A stretch of 64,000 nucleotides of DNA from Sorex araneus (GCF_027595985.1 NC_073302.1:99721234-99785233), one strand, 5' to 3'; shown: positions 1 to 10,587, numbered from the stretch's first letter. Made by a program: numbers and translations. Notes: generated by a model not told the origin, from the letters alone.

Positions 1-520
1 AGGGATATACATAGAATAATTGCACTCATTTGGGCGATATTAAAAAATAAAACAAAGTTTAAGTTTAATATCCAAGGACAGTAGAAACAGGGGTCAGGGT
101 CAGAGTACTGTTCAGTTGTTGGAAACTTGCCACAAGTTTCAGGTTTTGGGATGGGGGGAGGGACAAAGAAAATGCAGTAGGATAGAGAAGGCACCACAAT
201 CTGACAATTATAGTTGGAAATGATCACTCTGAACAGGAACTGAGTTCTGAAAGTCTGCAAAGAAATCTTTATAATACATTTCAGCACCTGTATTGCAAAC
301 CATAATGCCCAAAAAGAGAGAGAGAAAGAGAGGGAAAGGAAGAGAGAGAAGTTAAGCACCTTCCATAGAGGCAATGAGGGATTGGGGATATGCGAGGGAA
401 ACTGAGGACACTGGCAGTGGAAAATGTACACTGGTGAAAGGACGGGTATTGGAACATATGTGACCAATCATGAACAACTTTGTAATTATATGTCACATTA
501 GTTCAATTATTTTTTAAAAA
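1..520 (+). mobile_element. L1 3'UTR fragment
   Basis: This is the 3' end of a LINE-1, already in progress at the window edge. It aligns by eye with the intact L1 3' end at 10060-10560: the 'attgcactcat' start, a GA-rich polypurine tract (about 310-350), then the 'actggtgaaaggacgggt' and 'catgaacaactttgtaa' blocks. No coding capacity remains. Confidence 0.75.
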
Positions 521-1655
521 TAAGTGCATCATATTATTATAAGAAGGTTAGTCCTATAGAATATCACAATCCTTAACATATCCATTTAACAATAGAACTT
601 CAAACAACTTTAAAAAAACTAACAGAACTATAAGGAAAATGTAATACATAGGCTATTATAATTAAAGACATCTCTATCAAAAGTAGGACTGATCCAGGCA
701 GCAGTAAAGACATACTTGAATGAGGCAACACCATCCATCAATTGAACATAATAGTTATCTATAAACTCCTTCATCCCAAGACAGATCACATTCTAAGCTA
801 TAAAATACATCTTAGCCAATTAAAATAATACAAATCATGCAAATATTTATTCTATTAAGTAATTTAACTACCCCACTTAATTTTTTTGAGATTTTTATGC
901 ATCTTATTTTCATAAACTAGTTCACAATAGTTCATTACAGATAATATACAAACACCCATTCAACCAGCAAGCATCCTCCCATCACAATGAGAGGGAAATG
1001 TGTAAAGCTTGTTTATTTCATTTGGGGGCCCTTTAAGCCTGTATATAAGAGAAAACCAGCAAGTATGTTAAAACCAAACACATGTGTGCTGCTTTAGGTA
1101 TATCACTGAGCTAGAGTATAAGAGGTCACGCGGCCGCAAATGTGGCCACGCACTCCAAGAAAAACTGCATTTTACAGCCAACTTATCTCAGGCCAACTCA
1201 TTGTAGAAATTTCTGGGCATTTGGAGGACTTGCAAGTCTTTTTGGATCTTTGATATACAAAGATTCCTTGCCTAAAACATTGTGTTCATTTTTCTTGAAA
1301 TTCACAATTGTTATCAGTAACCACAATAAAAATCATTGGTTCTAAAAAAGAAATCATTGGTTCTGCAGGTGCCCTTTTTGTTTAAAAAAATCTATATTTT
1401 TAAGTCTCAAAATTTTAACCACCTTTCTCACTAATGTGAAAACTTTCCTAAATGCTATTAATATTTCACTAATTTAATTAACATCAACCTAAGGTTAGAA
1501 TTCTAGAAAAATAAAGACTTATTTCCCCATAATACCTCATCTTCTGTTTGGGATTATTTTCTTGTAGAATTTCTTCAAAAGAGTGGAAGAAATATCTTTA
1601 ATAATAAAAATGTCAAAGGTTAAAACTACCTATAATATTAATTTAATTTAACTAT
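521..1655. other. AT-rich intergenic DNA, no gene seen
   Basis: AT-rich sequence without a supportable gene. An isolated GCGGCCGC octamer lies at 1130-1137. The part near 880-1010 weakly resembles an eroded minus-strand L1 3'UTR, but I cannot support that call. Confidence 0.5.
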
Positions 1656-1659
1656 TCAG

Positions 1660-1845
1660 TTAAAGTCCTCCTCCTCCTTCTTTTTCTTCTTCTCCTTTTT
1701 CTTCTTCTTCTTCTTCTTCTTCTTCTTCTCTCTCCCTTTCACTTTCTCTCCCTCTCTCACCCTCTCTCTCTCCCTCTCTTTCTCTCTCTTCCCCCCCACA
1801 TTTTGGGCATTGTGGTCTGAAATATTGATACTGAAAGGTTATCAA
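1660..1845 (-). mobile_element. L1 3'UTR polypurine fragment (CT-rich on +)
   Basis: A CTT/CT-rich tract (1668-1795) is followed by 'ttttgggcattgtggtctgaaa'-type sequence. That is the reverse complement of the block preceding the polypurine tract in the L1 3'UTR at 30476-30510. It is an eroded minus-strand L1 3' fragment whose tract has expanded as a microsatellite. Confidence 0.6.
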
Positions 1846-2039
1846 GAATATCCCTTACCTACTTTTAACCCTCGGATTTTTCCAGCATGATCATTCCAAA
1901 CTATTATTCTCATACTGGTCTCTTCTCTATCTTACCTACTCTCAGCCTCATACATACTTGTGGTTAGTTCCAACTACTAACCAGTCCTCCTAATTCCTGT
2001 TTACCCTGGCCATAGATATTATTCTTCTAATACACACAT

Positions 2040-2540
2040 ACATATATATGTATATGTATATATATATATATCACCCTGTATCACTGTATCATTGTCATCC
2101 CGTTGCTCATCAATTGCTCGAGCAGGTGCCAGTAATGTCTCCATTTGTCCCTGTTGCATGCTAATGTAGTCCAATGGTGTCTGCTCGTTCTAGGACCATA
2201 AAGAACACTTCATTGTTACTGTTTTTGGCATATTGAACACGTCATGGGTAGCTTGCCAGGCTCTGCTGTGCAGGCAGGATATCCTCAGTAGCTTGCCAGG
2301 CTCTCCAAGAGGTATAGAAAATGAGTAGGGAGTGTCTTATGATGTGTCACACAGCCGCTTTTGCAGCCACATGGTCCAGAATTATGTTCACTCATATGTG
2401 AAGCTTGGCCTGAGCATGTGGGAAGAGGCCTGGAGCGTGGTGGCAGTTGGGTTGTGGAAGTTGGCTGCTGGGGCTGGGTTCCTTGGGATATTGTAGCACC
2501 GTCATCCCATTGTTTGTCGATTTGCTCAAGCGAAGCTGGG
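2040..2540 (-). mobile_element. Composite shrew-type SINE with extra 3' module
   Basis: A short (TA)n run leads into the reverse complement of the type B SINE body (the 'tcattgtcatcccgttgctcatc' and 'tagcttgccaggctctgc' blocks). Where other copies have the tRNA-like head, a GC-rich module beginning 'cctggagcgtggtggcagtt' follows at about 2440. A second SINE-body start appears at 2500-2540. The same arrangement recurs at 13066-13610, so this is probably a distinct composite family. Confidence 0.55.
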
Positions 2541-2559
2541 GCTATAATATATTATATAA

Positions 2560-2928
2560 TACATATAAAAATAAATCACAATGAATGCTGTCATTCTATA
2601 TTTGTCCCCTTCTTTCTGACTCATTTCACTCAGCATGATACTCTCCATGTCCATCCATAGGCAAATTTTATGATTCCATTTTTCCTAACAGTTGCTTAGT
2701 ATTCCATTGTGTAGATGTGTCATAGTTTCTTTATCAATTCATCTGTTCTTGGGCACTCAAGTATTTTCCAGATTCTGGCTATGGTAAATAGTACTGCAAT
2801 GAACATAGGAGTGCAGATGATGTTTCTGCTCTGTGATTTTTTGGGGGAGGCGCTGTTTTTTTTTAAATAATGTAGGAGTACTGCTATTTGTTCAGCCATT
2901 GATTAAGCTGATGAATTGGGCATGAACT
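2560..2928 (-). mobile_element. L1 ORF2 end/3'UTR fragment
   Basis: Reverse-strand match to L1 DNA just downstream of ORF2. The blocks 'tgactcatttcactcagcatga' and 'ccagattctggctatggtaa' mirror sequence at 9895-10065. It carries no usable reading frame. Confidence 0.65.
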
Positions 2929-2938
2929 CCACATTACT

Positions 2939-3118
2939 CTTTTTTTTTTTTTTTGCTTTTTGGGTCACACCCGGCGATGCACAGGGGCTACTCCTGGTTC
3001 TACACTCAGGAATTACTCCTGGCAGTGCTCAGGGGACCATATGGGATGCTGGGATTCTAACCCGGGTCGGCCACGTGCAAGGCAAATGCCCTACCCGCTG
3101 TGCTATCTCTCCAGCCCC
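2939..3118 (-). mobile_element. tRNA-derived SINE, type A (SOR-like)
   Basis: On the minus strand it runs from a tRNA-like head (GGGCTGGAG; box A-like TAGCACAGCGGGTAG; box B-like region) through the body with 'gagtaattcctgagtg' to an A-rich tail, seen as T15 at 2940-2954. A 10-bp target duplication, CCACATTACT, flanks it at 2929-2938 and 3119-3128. Intact duplications fit a fairly recent insertion. Confidence 0.85.
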
Positions 3119-3128
3119 CCACATTACT

Positions 3129-3440
3129 GTTTTTTAATTGTATCTTCATGAGATAAAGTTACAAAGATTTCATGTTTGAGATTCAGCCATACAATGAGGG
3201 AACACCCATCTCTCCACCAGTGCACATTTTCCACCACCCACATCACAGTCCTCATCCTGCCTCTATGGCAGAAAATTTCCCCAATACTCTTTCTCTAATT
3301 TTGGGCATTCTGTTTTGCCCAAATTTCCCATCACCATTCAATCCTACCTGGCAGGGGAAAATGCTAGATAATTTATTTTCCAGTGCTCATTTTGAATATC
3401 ATGAGAGCTCGTGCAGCTGCAATTGTAAATGTAAGTTTCT
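3129..3440 (-). mobile_element. L1 3' terminal fragment
   Basis: Reverse complement of the L1 3' end: 'tttaattgtatc', 'tttgagattcagccatacaatg' and 'caccagtgcacattttccacc' correspond to the 3'-terminal blocks of the + copy at 30790-30940. Confidence 0.65.
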
Positions 3441-4775
3441 AGAATCTATAATCTAAATGGTTGGGTTCCAAGACATCTTTGTATGGCACTGATCCATTTG
3501 GGATTCAATTGGAATTTCTGGGCAAGGGCTGTTGGTGTGCTAAGATGGTGACTGGAGGCAAATTGTGGGTGTGACAGCCAGTCTTCTGGGTGGGCAGGGC
3601 CTGGGGAGGGACAGTCCAGATCCTCTGCCACTATGCGGCCTGGAGATTTAGTCCTGAACTCGCATACCTGATCCTTGCTTGTGGAAGCTCTTGATCACCG
3701 GAATTCCATCTGTTGTAGGTGGGGAGACGGCATCTACTCCATCTGGGATGCCCCAGTGAAAGGGTTGGTGTGGGGCCCAGAGAGATCTCTGGTGCTGTGG
3801 TGTCTTCCGGGACTTGCTGCTGTGTCTCTGGGCCAGGGCTGTTGGTCCACTAAGATCCATATTACAAAATTTTCAACAGATTATATCTTGGTGAGGTTCA
3901 TCTGGAGACAGTGGAGTCAGACTGGGGTATGGTGGCTATTTTAGATTGTGGAAACAAGTGGCTGCCGGAGGCTCTGCTTAGGTGAGCACAGGCCAACCTG
4001 CCCTCCTCCAATTTACCTCATTCTGTCCAGCCATGCCTGGGTCTGAGCTTTTATGCAGTTTGTGATCTCTTTCTAGATTTATTTAGGGGTCTTTGAAGCA
4101 AGGTCAACAATAGAGCTTACAGGGTGTTTCTGGAGTTGGTCTGGCCCAGAGACACAGCAGCAAGTCCCGGAAGACACCACAGCACCAGAGATCAGTGGGG
4201 ATGACTGCCAGTGCATCCTTGTGTATTGGGAAGTAGGGAGAGGTAGCCTATCCTAACTCTGAGAAAGCGTGAATATTTAACTCACAAAACCCGCATACCA
4301 GAATTTTCAGCAGTATATCGTGGTGAGGTTCCTCTTGAGATGGTGGAGTCTGGCTGGGAAGATGGCGGTGATTTTGGATTGTGGTAGCAAGCGGCTGCTG
4401 GGGGCTCTGTTTGGAATGGCCACCAGGCCAACCCACCCCTCTCCAATTTAACCCGGTCTGTTCAGTCATGTACAGGTCCGAGATTAGCTGTGGCATTTGA
4501 TCTCTTTCGAGATTTATCTATGGGTCTCTAAAATAAGGCCAATAAATGAGCTTGTACAGCTGATCTGGAAGTGGTTTATGGGTGTGGCTCCCACATACCT
4601 AACTTTTGGCAGTTTAATTTCTCGGTAAACTTGGTCCCAAGTTGTTAGGGTCTGGCCAAAGGCACAGTGGCAATTTGGGGTTATCAGGAAGTCTGAAGGC
4701 ACCATCACATTGTTGGTATACTTGGCCCACAGGTATAGTTTGACCTGTTGGTGGCACCATACTCCAATCTGCTGT
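3440..4775. repeat. Unclassified repeat-built segment with tandem ~435-bp units and a 53-bp inverted repeat
   Basis: A diverged unit at about 3850-4140 recurs at about 4285-4580 (offset 431-436 bp; for example 'ggtgaggttcatctgga' versus 'ggtgaggttcctcttga'). A partial third copy starts near 4595. A perfect 53-bp inverted repeat (3784-3836 and 4141-4193) flanks the first unit. The segment interrupts minus-strand L1 sequence, so it may be an insertion of an element I do not recognise. No coding frame is supportable. Confidence 0.5.
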
Positions 4776-5440
4776 GTGTTTTTGGGTCCCCAGGTTATAT
4801 TCCCAGAAGAGGTATTGCTGGGTCAAATGGGAGCTCAAATTCTAGTTTTAGAGAAACGTCCATATTGTTTTCCAAAAAAGGCTGGACCAGTAGGCATTCC
4901 CACCAACAGTGAAGGAGCGTCCCTTTTTCCCCACATCCACGCCAGCTTCTGTTCTTTTGAATGTGTGCCATTCTCTGTGGTGTGAGATGATAGCTCATTG
5001 TTGTTTTGATCTGCATCTCTCTGATTATTAGTGATGAAGAGCATCTTTTCATGTGCCTTTTGGCCATTTGAATTTCATCTTTGAGAAAGTTTTGTTTATT
5101 TTATCACCCCATTTTTGATGGGATTAGATGTGGTTTTTTTCTTTTGTACAGTTCAACCAGTGCCTTGTATATCCTTGATATTAATGCCTTATCAGAAGGG
5201 TATTGGGTAAATATCCTTTCCCATTCTGTAAACTGTCTTTGTATCCTGGTCACTTTTTCCATTGGGGTGTAGAAGCTTCTTAGTTTAAGATAGTTCCATT
5301 TGTTTTTCTTTGCTTCCACTTGCTTGGTCAGTGACATTTCATCTTTGTAGATACCTTCAACTTCAACATCGTGGAGGGTTTTGCTGACCTTTTCTTCAAC
5401 GTACCTTATGGATTCTGGTCTGATGAATTTATACCCTTAA
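4776..5440 (-). pseudogene. L1 ORF2 C-terminal fragment (broken)
   Basis: Minus-strand frames at 4795-5067 and 5104-5337 encode the C-terminal region of L1 ORF2p. Conserved pieces include '[20 protein letters not shown]', '[20 protein letters not shown]' and '[17 protein letters not shown]'. They lie in different frames with losses between them, so the copy is dead. It has neither the endonuclease nor the reverse transcriptase core. It is older than the copies at 8.9 kb and 19 kb, which read more cleanly. Confidence 0.85.
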
Positions 5441-5740
5441 AAAGAATCCCTGGAGGAAACACAATCTAATTAGAGGGACAAAGTTTTAAATTATCTATAT
5501 TCACCTCCGTTTGAAGGTCAAATACTCCTCCTACTTTTCTGTTTTTAATCTCTTTTTAAATTAAAGACCAATTTCCCTGGAGACAAAAGTCTTCTGTTAA
5601 AATATTTTAAATCTTGTGTCCTCTTTTACCAGAAACACATATTTTGTTTTTCCAATAGTCAATATTCATAAGTAATCAGACATAAAGAGTTCTGAATAAC
5701 TCCTAACTAGCATAAGACAATGATACTTCATTCTTTCCAG

Positions 5741-5863
5741 CTCTCATCTGCCCTGAAAAGGAGGAAACTGACTCTTCAAGTTTTGCCCCTGGAGATGGGA
5801 ATGATGACATTTTCTCATTGAGTGGAAACCCTTCTATGAGGAGCCATGGGTATTACAAGCAAT
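5741..5863 (+). CDS. Candidate orphan 3'-terminal coding exon, product unknown
   Basis: An open frame of 40 codons reads LICPEKEETD, then SSSFAPGDGN, and ends GYYKQ before TAA at 5861-5863. A strong acceptor precedes it: branch point TCCTAAC at 5701-5707, a pyrimidine-rich run, then AG at 5739-5740. The peptide looks like real coding rather than random translation, and its first codon would be completed by an upstream exon. An AATAAA at 6769-6774 could end the transcript. I do not recognise the protein, and no partner exons are visible. It could be a relic exon, a shrew-specific gene end or chance. Confidence 0.3.
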
Positions 5864-6014
5864 AACAAAGTTTTGGACACAAAGCCTCTCATCCCATTTA
5901 CCAGATAGTTGATAATGCATTTTGTAAAATAACATAAGCATTGAGAAATTTAAGAGTCATCTTTTCTAAATTTCTAACACATGCATGGACCAGACAATAT
6001 TGGTAACTAAGCAC
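5864..6014. other. Possible 3'UTR of the orphan exon, or AT-rich spacer
   Basis: AT-rich DNA between the candidate stop at 5861-5863 and the next SINE. It has no independent feature. Confidence 0.3.
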
Positions 6015-6265
6015 TGTAACACTGTTGTCCCATCGTTCATTGATTTGCTCGAGCAGGCACCAGTAACGTCTCCATGCGAGACTTGTTGTTACTGTTTTTG
6101 GCATATCGAATACGCCATGGGTAGCTTGCCAGGCTCTGCTGTGCAGGTGGGATACTCTTGGTAGCTTGCCAGGCTCTCCGAGAGAGATGGAGGAATCGAA
6201 CCCAGGTCAGCTGTATGCTAACCCAGGTAGCAAATGCCCTACCCACTGTGCTATCGCTCCAGTCC
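6015..6265 (-). mobile_element. tRNA-derived SINE, type B (SOR-like)
   Basis: On the minus strand it runs from a GGACTGGAGCGATAGCACAG head through 'gcatttgcta', the 'gagagcctggcaagctacc' body and 'ccaaaaacagtaacaacaag' to a tail of ACAGTG-like repeats. An imperfect target duplication (attggtaactaa on the left, attgataagtaa on the right) flanks it. Confidence 0.85.
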
Positions 6266-6279
6266 AATTGATAAGTAAA

Positions 6280-6900
6280 AAATAACAAAATATAATTTCA
6301 AGTGTAGAAAATGCCGAATTCAAACACAGATAGAGTTGATTCTGTAAATGACCAAAACCTTTTAACTAAAGATCTATGACATAGAATACACGAGGCAAAA
6401 ACTTTGCTCCATGTTGTAAATTAACCATAATATTCATAAAACTGTAATTTCTAGAAAAGATATTAAAGAGTTTAAAACACAGACTATCGTAAAACAGGAA
6501 AGTATTCACATTTATATATAAAATTTACTTCTTTTAAGGTCAAATCTATATTTGAGAACTGGTATCAAAACTGACACAAAATAAAATTATCTTAATAACA
6601 TTGTACTTGAACTGTGCAAACCAAAAGATTGATTACAATCATTTTCCACATTTATTGCCCAATTATTTATTTTAGAAATCACATGAAATCAATGCGGGAA
6701 ACTCCGAGCAGTCTGAAATTTTAAAGTGTGGTTCTTTTCCCTCTATTCTGCTATCAGTAGCAACAAACAATAAACTCTTCATCTAGAGACACCCTCTGAG
6801 GGTAGAGTAGAGGGAAAGTGGAGAAGGAATGGAGCTACTTCTCAGTTTATCAAATGTCCCCCAGAATTTTGACTACCGAAATTACAAATATCAAATATTT
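6280..6900. other. AT-rich spacer, no gene seen
   Basis: No gene supported. The canonical AATAAA at 6769-6774 is the only notable signal, and it is relevant only if the candidate exon at 5741-5863 is real. Confidence 0.4.
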
Positions 6901-7111
6901 CTATCACTGCATCACTGTCATCCCATTGCTCATCAATTTGCTCGAGCAGGCACCAGTAACGCCTCCATTGTGAGACTTGCTGTTACTGTTTTTGGCATAT
7001 CAAATACACCACTGGTAGCTTGCCAGGCTGCCCGAGAGGGACAGAGGAATTGAACCCGGGTCGGCCACATGCAAGGCAAATGCCCTACCCCCTGTGCTAC
7101 CACTCCAGCCC
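6901..7111 (-). mobile_element. tRNA-derived SINE, type B
   Basis: Reverse-strand type B SINE with tRNA-like head, 'aacccgggtcggccacatgc' box B region, body and ACAGTGATGCAGTG-like tail. It lacks part of the body that other copies carry: 'tagcttgccaggctgcccga' joins directly to the head. Confidence 0.85.
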
Positions 7112-7232
7112 AATTTCTGTTAATAGTAAAGAATAGACAGGGAGGTTGGTGTTCCTGGGATCTGAACATCCATCTGGTTGTGCCTCACTGCGTTCTTGTC
7201 ACCGGAAATGGTCATTTGGTGTGAATCACGGT

Positions 7233-7565
7233 TGTGGGGTCCCCCCTGCGGGCATCATCCTGTCCCACAGGGAGGACCTTTCGTGGGGCTAAGGAGGGGA
7301 CGCAACCGAACGAAGAGACGCAGAGCCAGAAGGAGGAGGAGAGAGAGAGAGAGAGTTTATTCACAGCAGTTACAATACTTATACCTCTTGGTGGGAGGGG
7401 GGTGGTATGCATGCTTGGACCCCCATAGGAACAGTAGTAGAATGTTGATCAGGCATGGCCTTTGGCTAGTGAGACAAATGGTGAAATGATAAGATCACAG
7501 GAATCCCAAGCAGCCTCCGCTTGACTAGACGATAAGAGACAAACTCTGTATGATGGCTCCCTACA
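7233..7565 (-). mobile_element. Solo LTR of an IAP-like (class II) endogenous retrovirus
   Basis: A 333-bp element with TG...CA termini is flanked by the direct repeat CACGGT (7227-7232 and 7566-7571), a 6-bp target duplication. Read on the minus strand it begins TGTAGGGAGCC, contains a TATA-like GGTATAAG, then GAATAAA, then a CT-rich R/U5, and ends CCACA. The length, the 6-bp duplication and a start resembling the TGTTGGGAGCC of IAP LTRs point to a betaretrovirus-like class II element. There are no internal genes, so it is a recombined solo LTR. It may retain promoter and polyadenylation activity on the minus strand. Confidence 0.85.
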
Positions 7566-7571
7566 CACGGT

Positions 7572-7947
7572 GACACTGTGAAAGACGGTGATTTACTGCT
7601 TCGAGGGGCATGCGTGTGGATGATTAAAGGATGTAAGTTCAGGACTCCAAGATTTATTTCCTCTCTGTTCCAGTGGGGATGGCGGAAGAGAATGAGTAAT
7701 GGGATAACTTATAGCAGCACAGACCCTTCGTCAAGAGACCGCCAGTCAAAACAGGAAGATAAAATTCAGAAGATTTCTACAGGGAGAATACCACAAATAT
7801 TTCTAAATATGTTAAATTTAGGTTTACTCATTTGCTTTTTAACTTAGTAAACCCAAATTAAATGAGTTAACACCTAATTTTATTTTATAGTTTTATACAA
7901 ATGTTAAAAAATTTTTCTCAATGACAATGCTTTCCATGAAACTCTGA
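7572..7947. other. Spacer, no gene seen
   Basis: A modest open frame at 7578-7847 has no recognisable features. I treat this as non-coding. Confidence 0.4.
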
Positions 7948-7959
7948 CACACTAAATAG

Positions 7960-8216
7960 CACTGTAGCACTGTAGTACTGTCATCCCATTGTTCATCCAT
8001 TTGCTTGAGCAGGCACCAGTAATGTCTCCATTGTGAGACTTGCTGTTACTATTTTTGGCATATCGAATACACCACAGGTAGCTTGCCAGGCCCTGCTGTG
8101 TGGGCAAGATACTCTCAGTAGCTTGCCGGACTCTCCCAGAGGGACAGAGGAATCAAACCCAGGTCAGCTGCATGCAAGGCAAACTCCCTACCTGCTGTGC
8201 TATCACTCCAGTCCGG
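7960..8216 (-). mobile_element. tRNA-derived SINE, type B, with perfect target duplication
   Basis: A complete minus-strand type B element. A perfect 12-bp direct repeat, CACACTAAATAG, flanks it at 7948-7959 and 8217-8228. This fixes the element boundaries and supports L1-type retroposition. Confidence 0.9.
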
Positions 8217-8599
8217 CACACTAAATAGGCCTGAAAAAGTAAATATCATGGAATGTCCTAAGATCACCATGACCACCATCCCCTATTTCCAATCTAAAAT
8301 TTCCTTTAGAGTGTAGTCCTGGTAAACATATATAAGTTCTTGTCCCTAAAGGCCTCCCAATTTCATTTTGAAAGTCTCCTTTATCACCTTAGAGTCCATG
8401 AGTTATTAGTCGCCTTTACATTACAGATCAAAAAAAAGTTCAGTATTTGGGGAAGGCAAAGGGATACATATGTCACCATGAGAGTCTGTCCCTTATCCAC
8501 AGTCCTCGTGTCTATGGGCTAAACGCTAACTGGGGAAGAGAGGGTAGCTGCTGTGGAGGCTCTGTCACTTTCAGGGTTCCTATTGCACACATCACAGAG

Positions 8600-8872
8600 A
8601 AACTTAGTATGCTGCCCATTCCCACTGGTCTCGTAACCAACCACTGTAGGATAACATTGGTATGTCCTTTCCCTTGCCACAAGAACTTAGATTTATTGGG
8701 TTACACCATTCACAGTGCTCCCAAGGCACTCCCATTCCTCTGTGTTTATCTGTGCTCTCTTTCCCAACTGGTTAATCACCTATTTTCCCTAAGTAATACT
8801 TGTGACTTATAAAGTCAAATTCTCCAGAAATCTCTGGATTTGTATTGGTAAATAAAATATTGCTTTTGTCTT
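8600..8872 (+). repeat. LTR-like interspersed repeat, first part (split by L1)
   Basis: Homologous to sequence at 60115-60180 ('tgtaggataacattgg') and to the reverse complement of 17330-17503 ('tttattgggttac', 'cctctgtgttta'). The repeat is interrupted at 8873 by an L1 and resumes at 10588. The last 23 bases (8850-8872) are the L1 target duplication. Confidence 0.6.
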
Positions 8873-10587
8873 CTTGGGAAAAAGATGATGGGAGGCATCA
8901 CCCTCCCCAATCTCAAACTTTATTACAAAGCAGTAACAATTAAAACAGCATGGCACTGGAACAAAGGCAGAGACCAATGGAACAGGGTGGAATATACCTA
9001 CACACAACCTCAAATGTATGATCATCTAATCTTTGATAAGGGAGCAAGAGATGTGAAGTGGAGCAAGGAAAGCCTCTTTAACAAATGGTGCTGGCACAAC
9101 TGGACAACCACATGCAAAAGAATGGGCTTAGACCTCGACCTGACACCATGCACAAAAGTCAGATCAACATGGATTAAAGATCTCAACATCAGACCACAAA
9201 CCATAAGGTACATTGAAGACAAGGTCAGCAAAACCCTCCACGATATTGAAGAAAAAGTTATCTTCAAAGATGACACAGAACTAAGCAATCTAGTAGAAAC
9301 AGAGATCAACAAACGGAACTACATTAAACTAAAAAGCTTCTGCACCGCAAAAAATACAGTGACCAAAATACAAAGACTATCTACAGAATAGGAAAGGATA
9401 TTTACACAATACCCATCAGATAAGAGGTTGATATCAATGGTATATAAAGCACTGGTTGAACTCTACAAGAAGAAAACATCCAACCCCATCAGAAAATGGG
9501 GCGAAGAAATGAACAGGAGGTTTTCCAAGGAAGAGATACGAATGGCCAAAAGGCACATGAAAAAGTGCTCTACATCACTAATCATCAGGGAGATGCAGAT
9601 CAAAACAACCATAAGATACCACCTCACACCACAGAGACTAGCACACATCCAAAAGAACAAAAACAACCGCTGTTGGAGAGGATGTGGGGAGAAAGGGACC
9701 CTTCTACACTGCTGGTGGGAATGCCGACTGGTTCAGCCCTTTTGGAAAACAATATGGGCGATTCTCAAAAAATTAGATATTGAGCTCCCATTTGACCCAG
9801 CAATACCACTGCTGGGAATATATCCCAGAGAAGCAAAAAAGTATAGTTGAAATGACATCTGCACTTATATGTTCATCGCAGCACTGTTTACAATAGCCAG
9901 AATCTGGAAAAAACCCGAGTGCCCTAGAACAGATGACTAGTTGAAGAAACTTTGGTACATCTATACAGTGGAATACTATGCAGCTGTTAGAAAAAAGGAG
10001 GTCATGAATTTTGCATTTATACACTTATAAAGTGTATCGGCATGGAAAGTATCATGCTAAGTGAAATGAGTCAGAAAGAGAGAGACAGACAGAAAGATTG
10101 CACTCATCTATGGCATATAGAATAACAGAGTGGGAGACTAACACCCAAGAATTGTAGAAATAAGTACCAGGAGGTTGACTCCATGGTTTGGAGGCTGGCC
10201 TCACATTCTGGGGAGAGGGCAACTCAGAGAAGGGATCACCAAGTATAATGCGGTTGGAGGCCATGCGGGGGAAGGGTGATGCGGGCTGAATGTAGACTAG
10301 AGATTGAACACAGTGGCCACTCAACACCTCTATTGCAAACCTCAACACCTACATAGAGAGAGAGAACAAAGGGAAATACCCTGCCACAGTGGCAGGGTGG
10401 GGTGGGGTGGGGGGAGATGGGATTGGGGAGGGTGGGAGGGATGCTGGGTTTACCAGTGGTGGAGAATGGGCACTGGTGAAAGGATGGGTTCTGGAATTTT
10501 GTATGAGGGAAACATGAGCACAAAAATGTATAAATCTGTAACTGTACCCTCAAGGTGATTCACTAATAAAAAATAAATAAAATAAAT
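8873..10587 (+). mobile_element. 5'-truncated L1 with 23-bp target duplication
   Basis: This LINE-1 begins within ORF2 and runs through the 3'UTR to an A-rich (AAAT)n tail. A perfect 23-bp target duplication (8850-8872 and 10588-10610) bounds it. The 3'UTR carries a G-rich tract (about 10390-10440) and ends with 'actaataaaaaata'. The perfect duplication indicates a relatively young, ordinary truncated insertion. It landed inside the older LTR-like repeat. Confidence 0.9.
8882..9850 (+). pseudogene. L1 ORF2 C-terminal region, interrupted
   Basis: Encodes the C-terminal third of L1 ORF2p: frame 8885-9391 with 'MMGGITLPNLKLYYKAVTIK', then frame 9428-9850 ending '[19 protein letters not shown]'. 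A TAG at 9389-9391 (after 'IQRLSTE') breaks the frame where other copies read on to 'WERIFTQ'. The endonuclease and reverse transcriptase core are absent through 5' truncation, so this copy cannot move by itself. Confidence 0.85.

Noticed and set aside
1130..1137. GCGGCCGC octamer in AT-rich DNA (also at 20616-20623)
   Set aside because: Considered as a cloning-site trace, but no vector sequence adjoins either copy.
2939..3118. tRNA gene called from box A/B-like sequence
   Set aside because: The tRNA-like head belongs to a SINE with body, A tail and target duplication; no cloverleaf was established.
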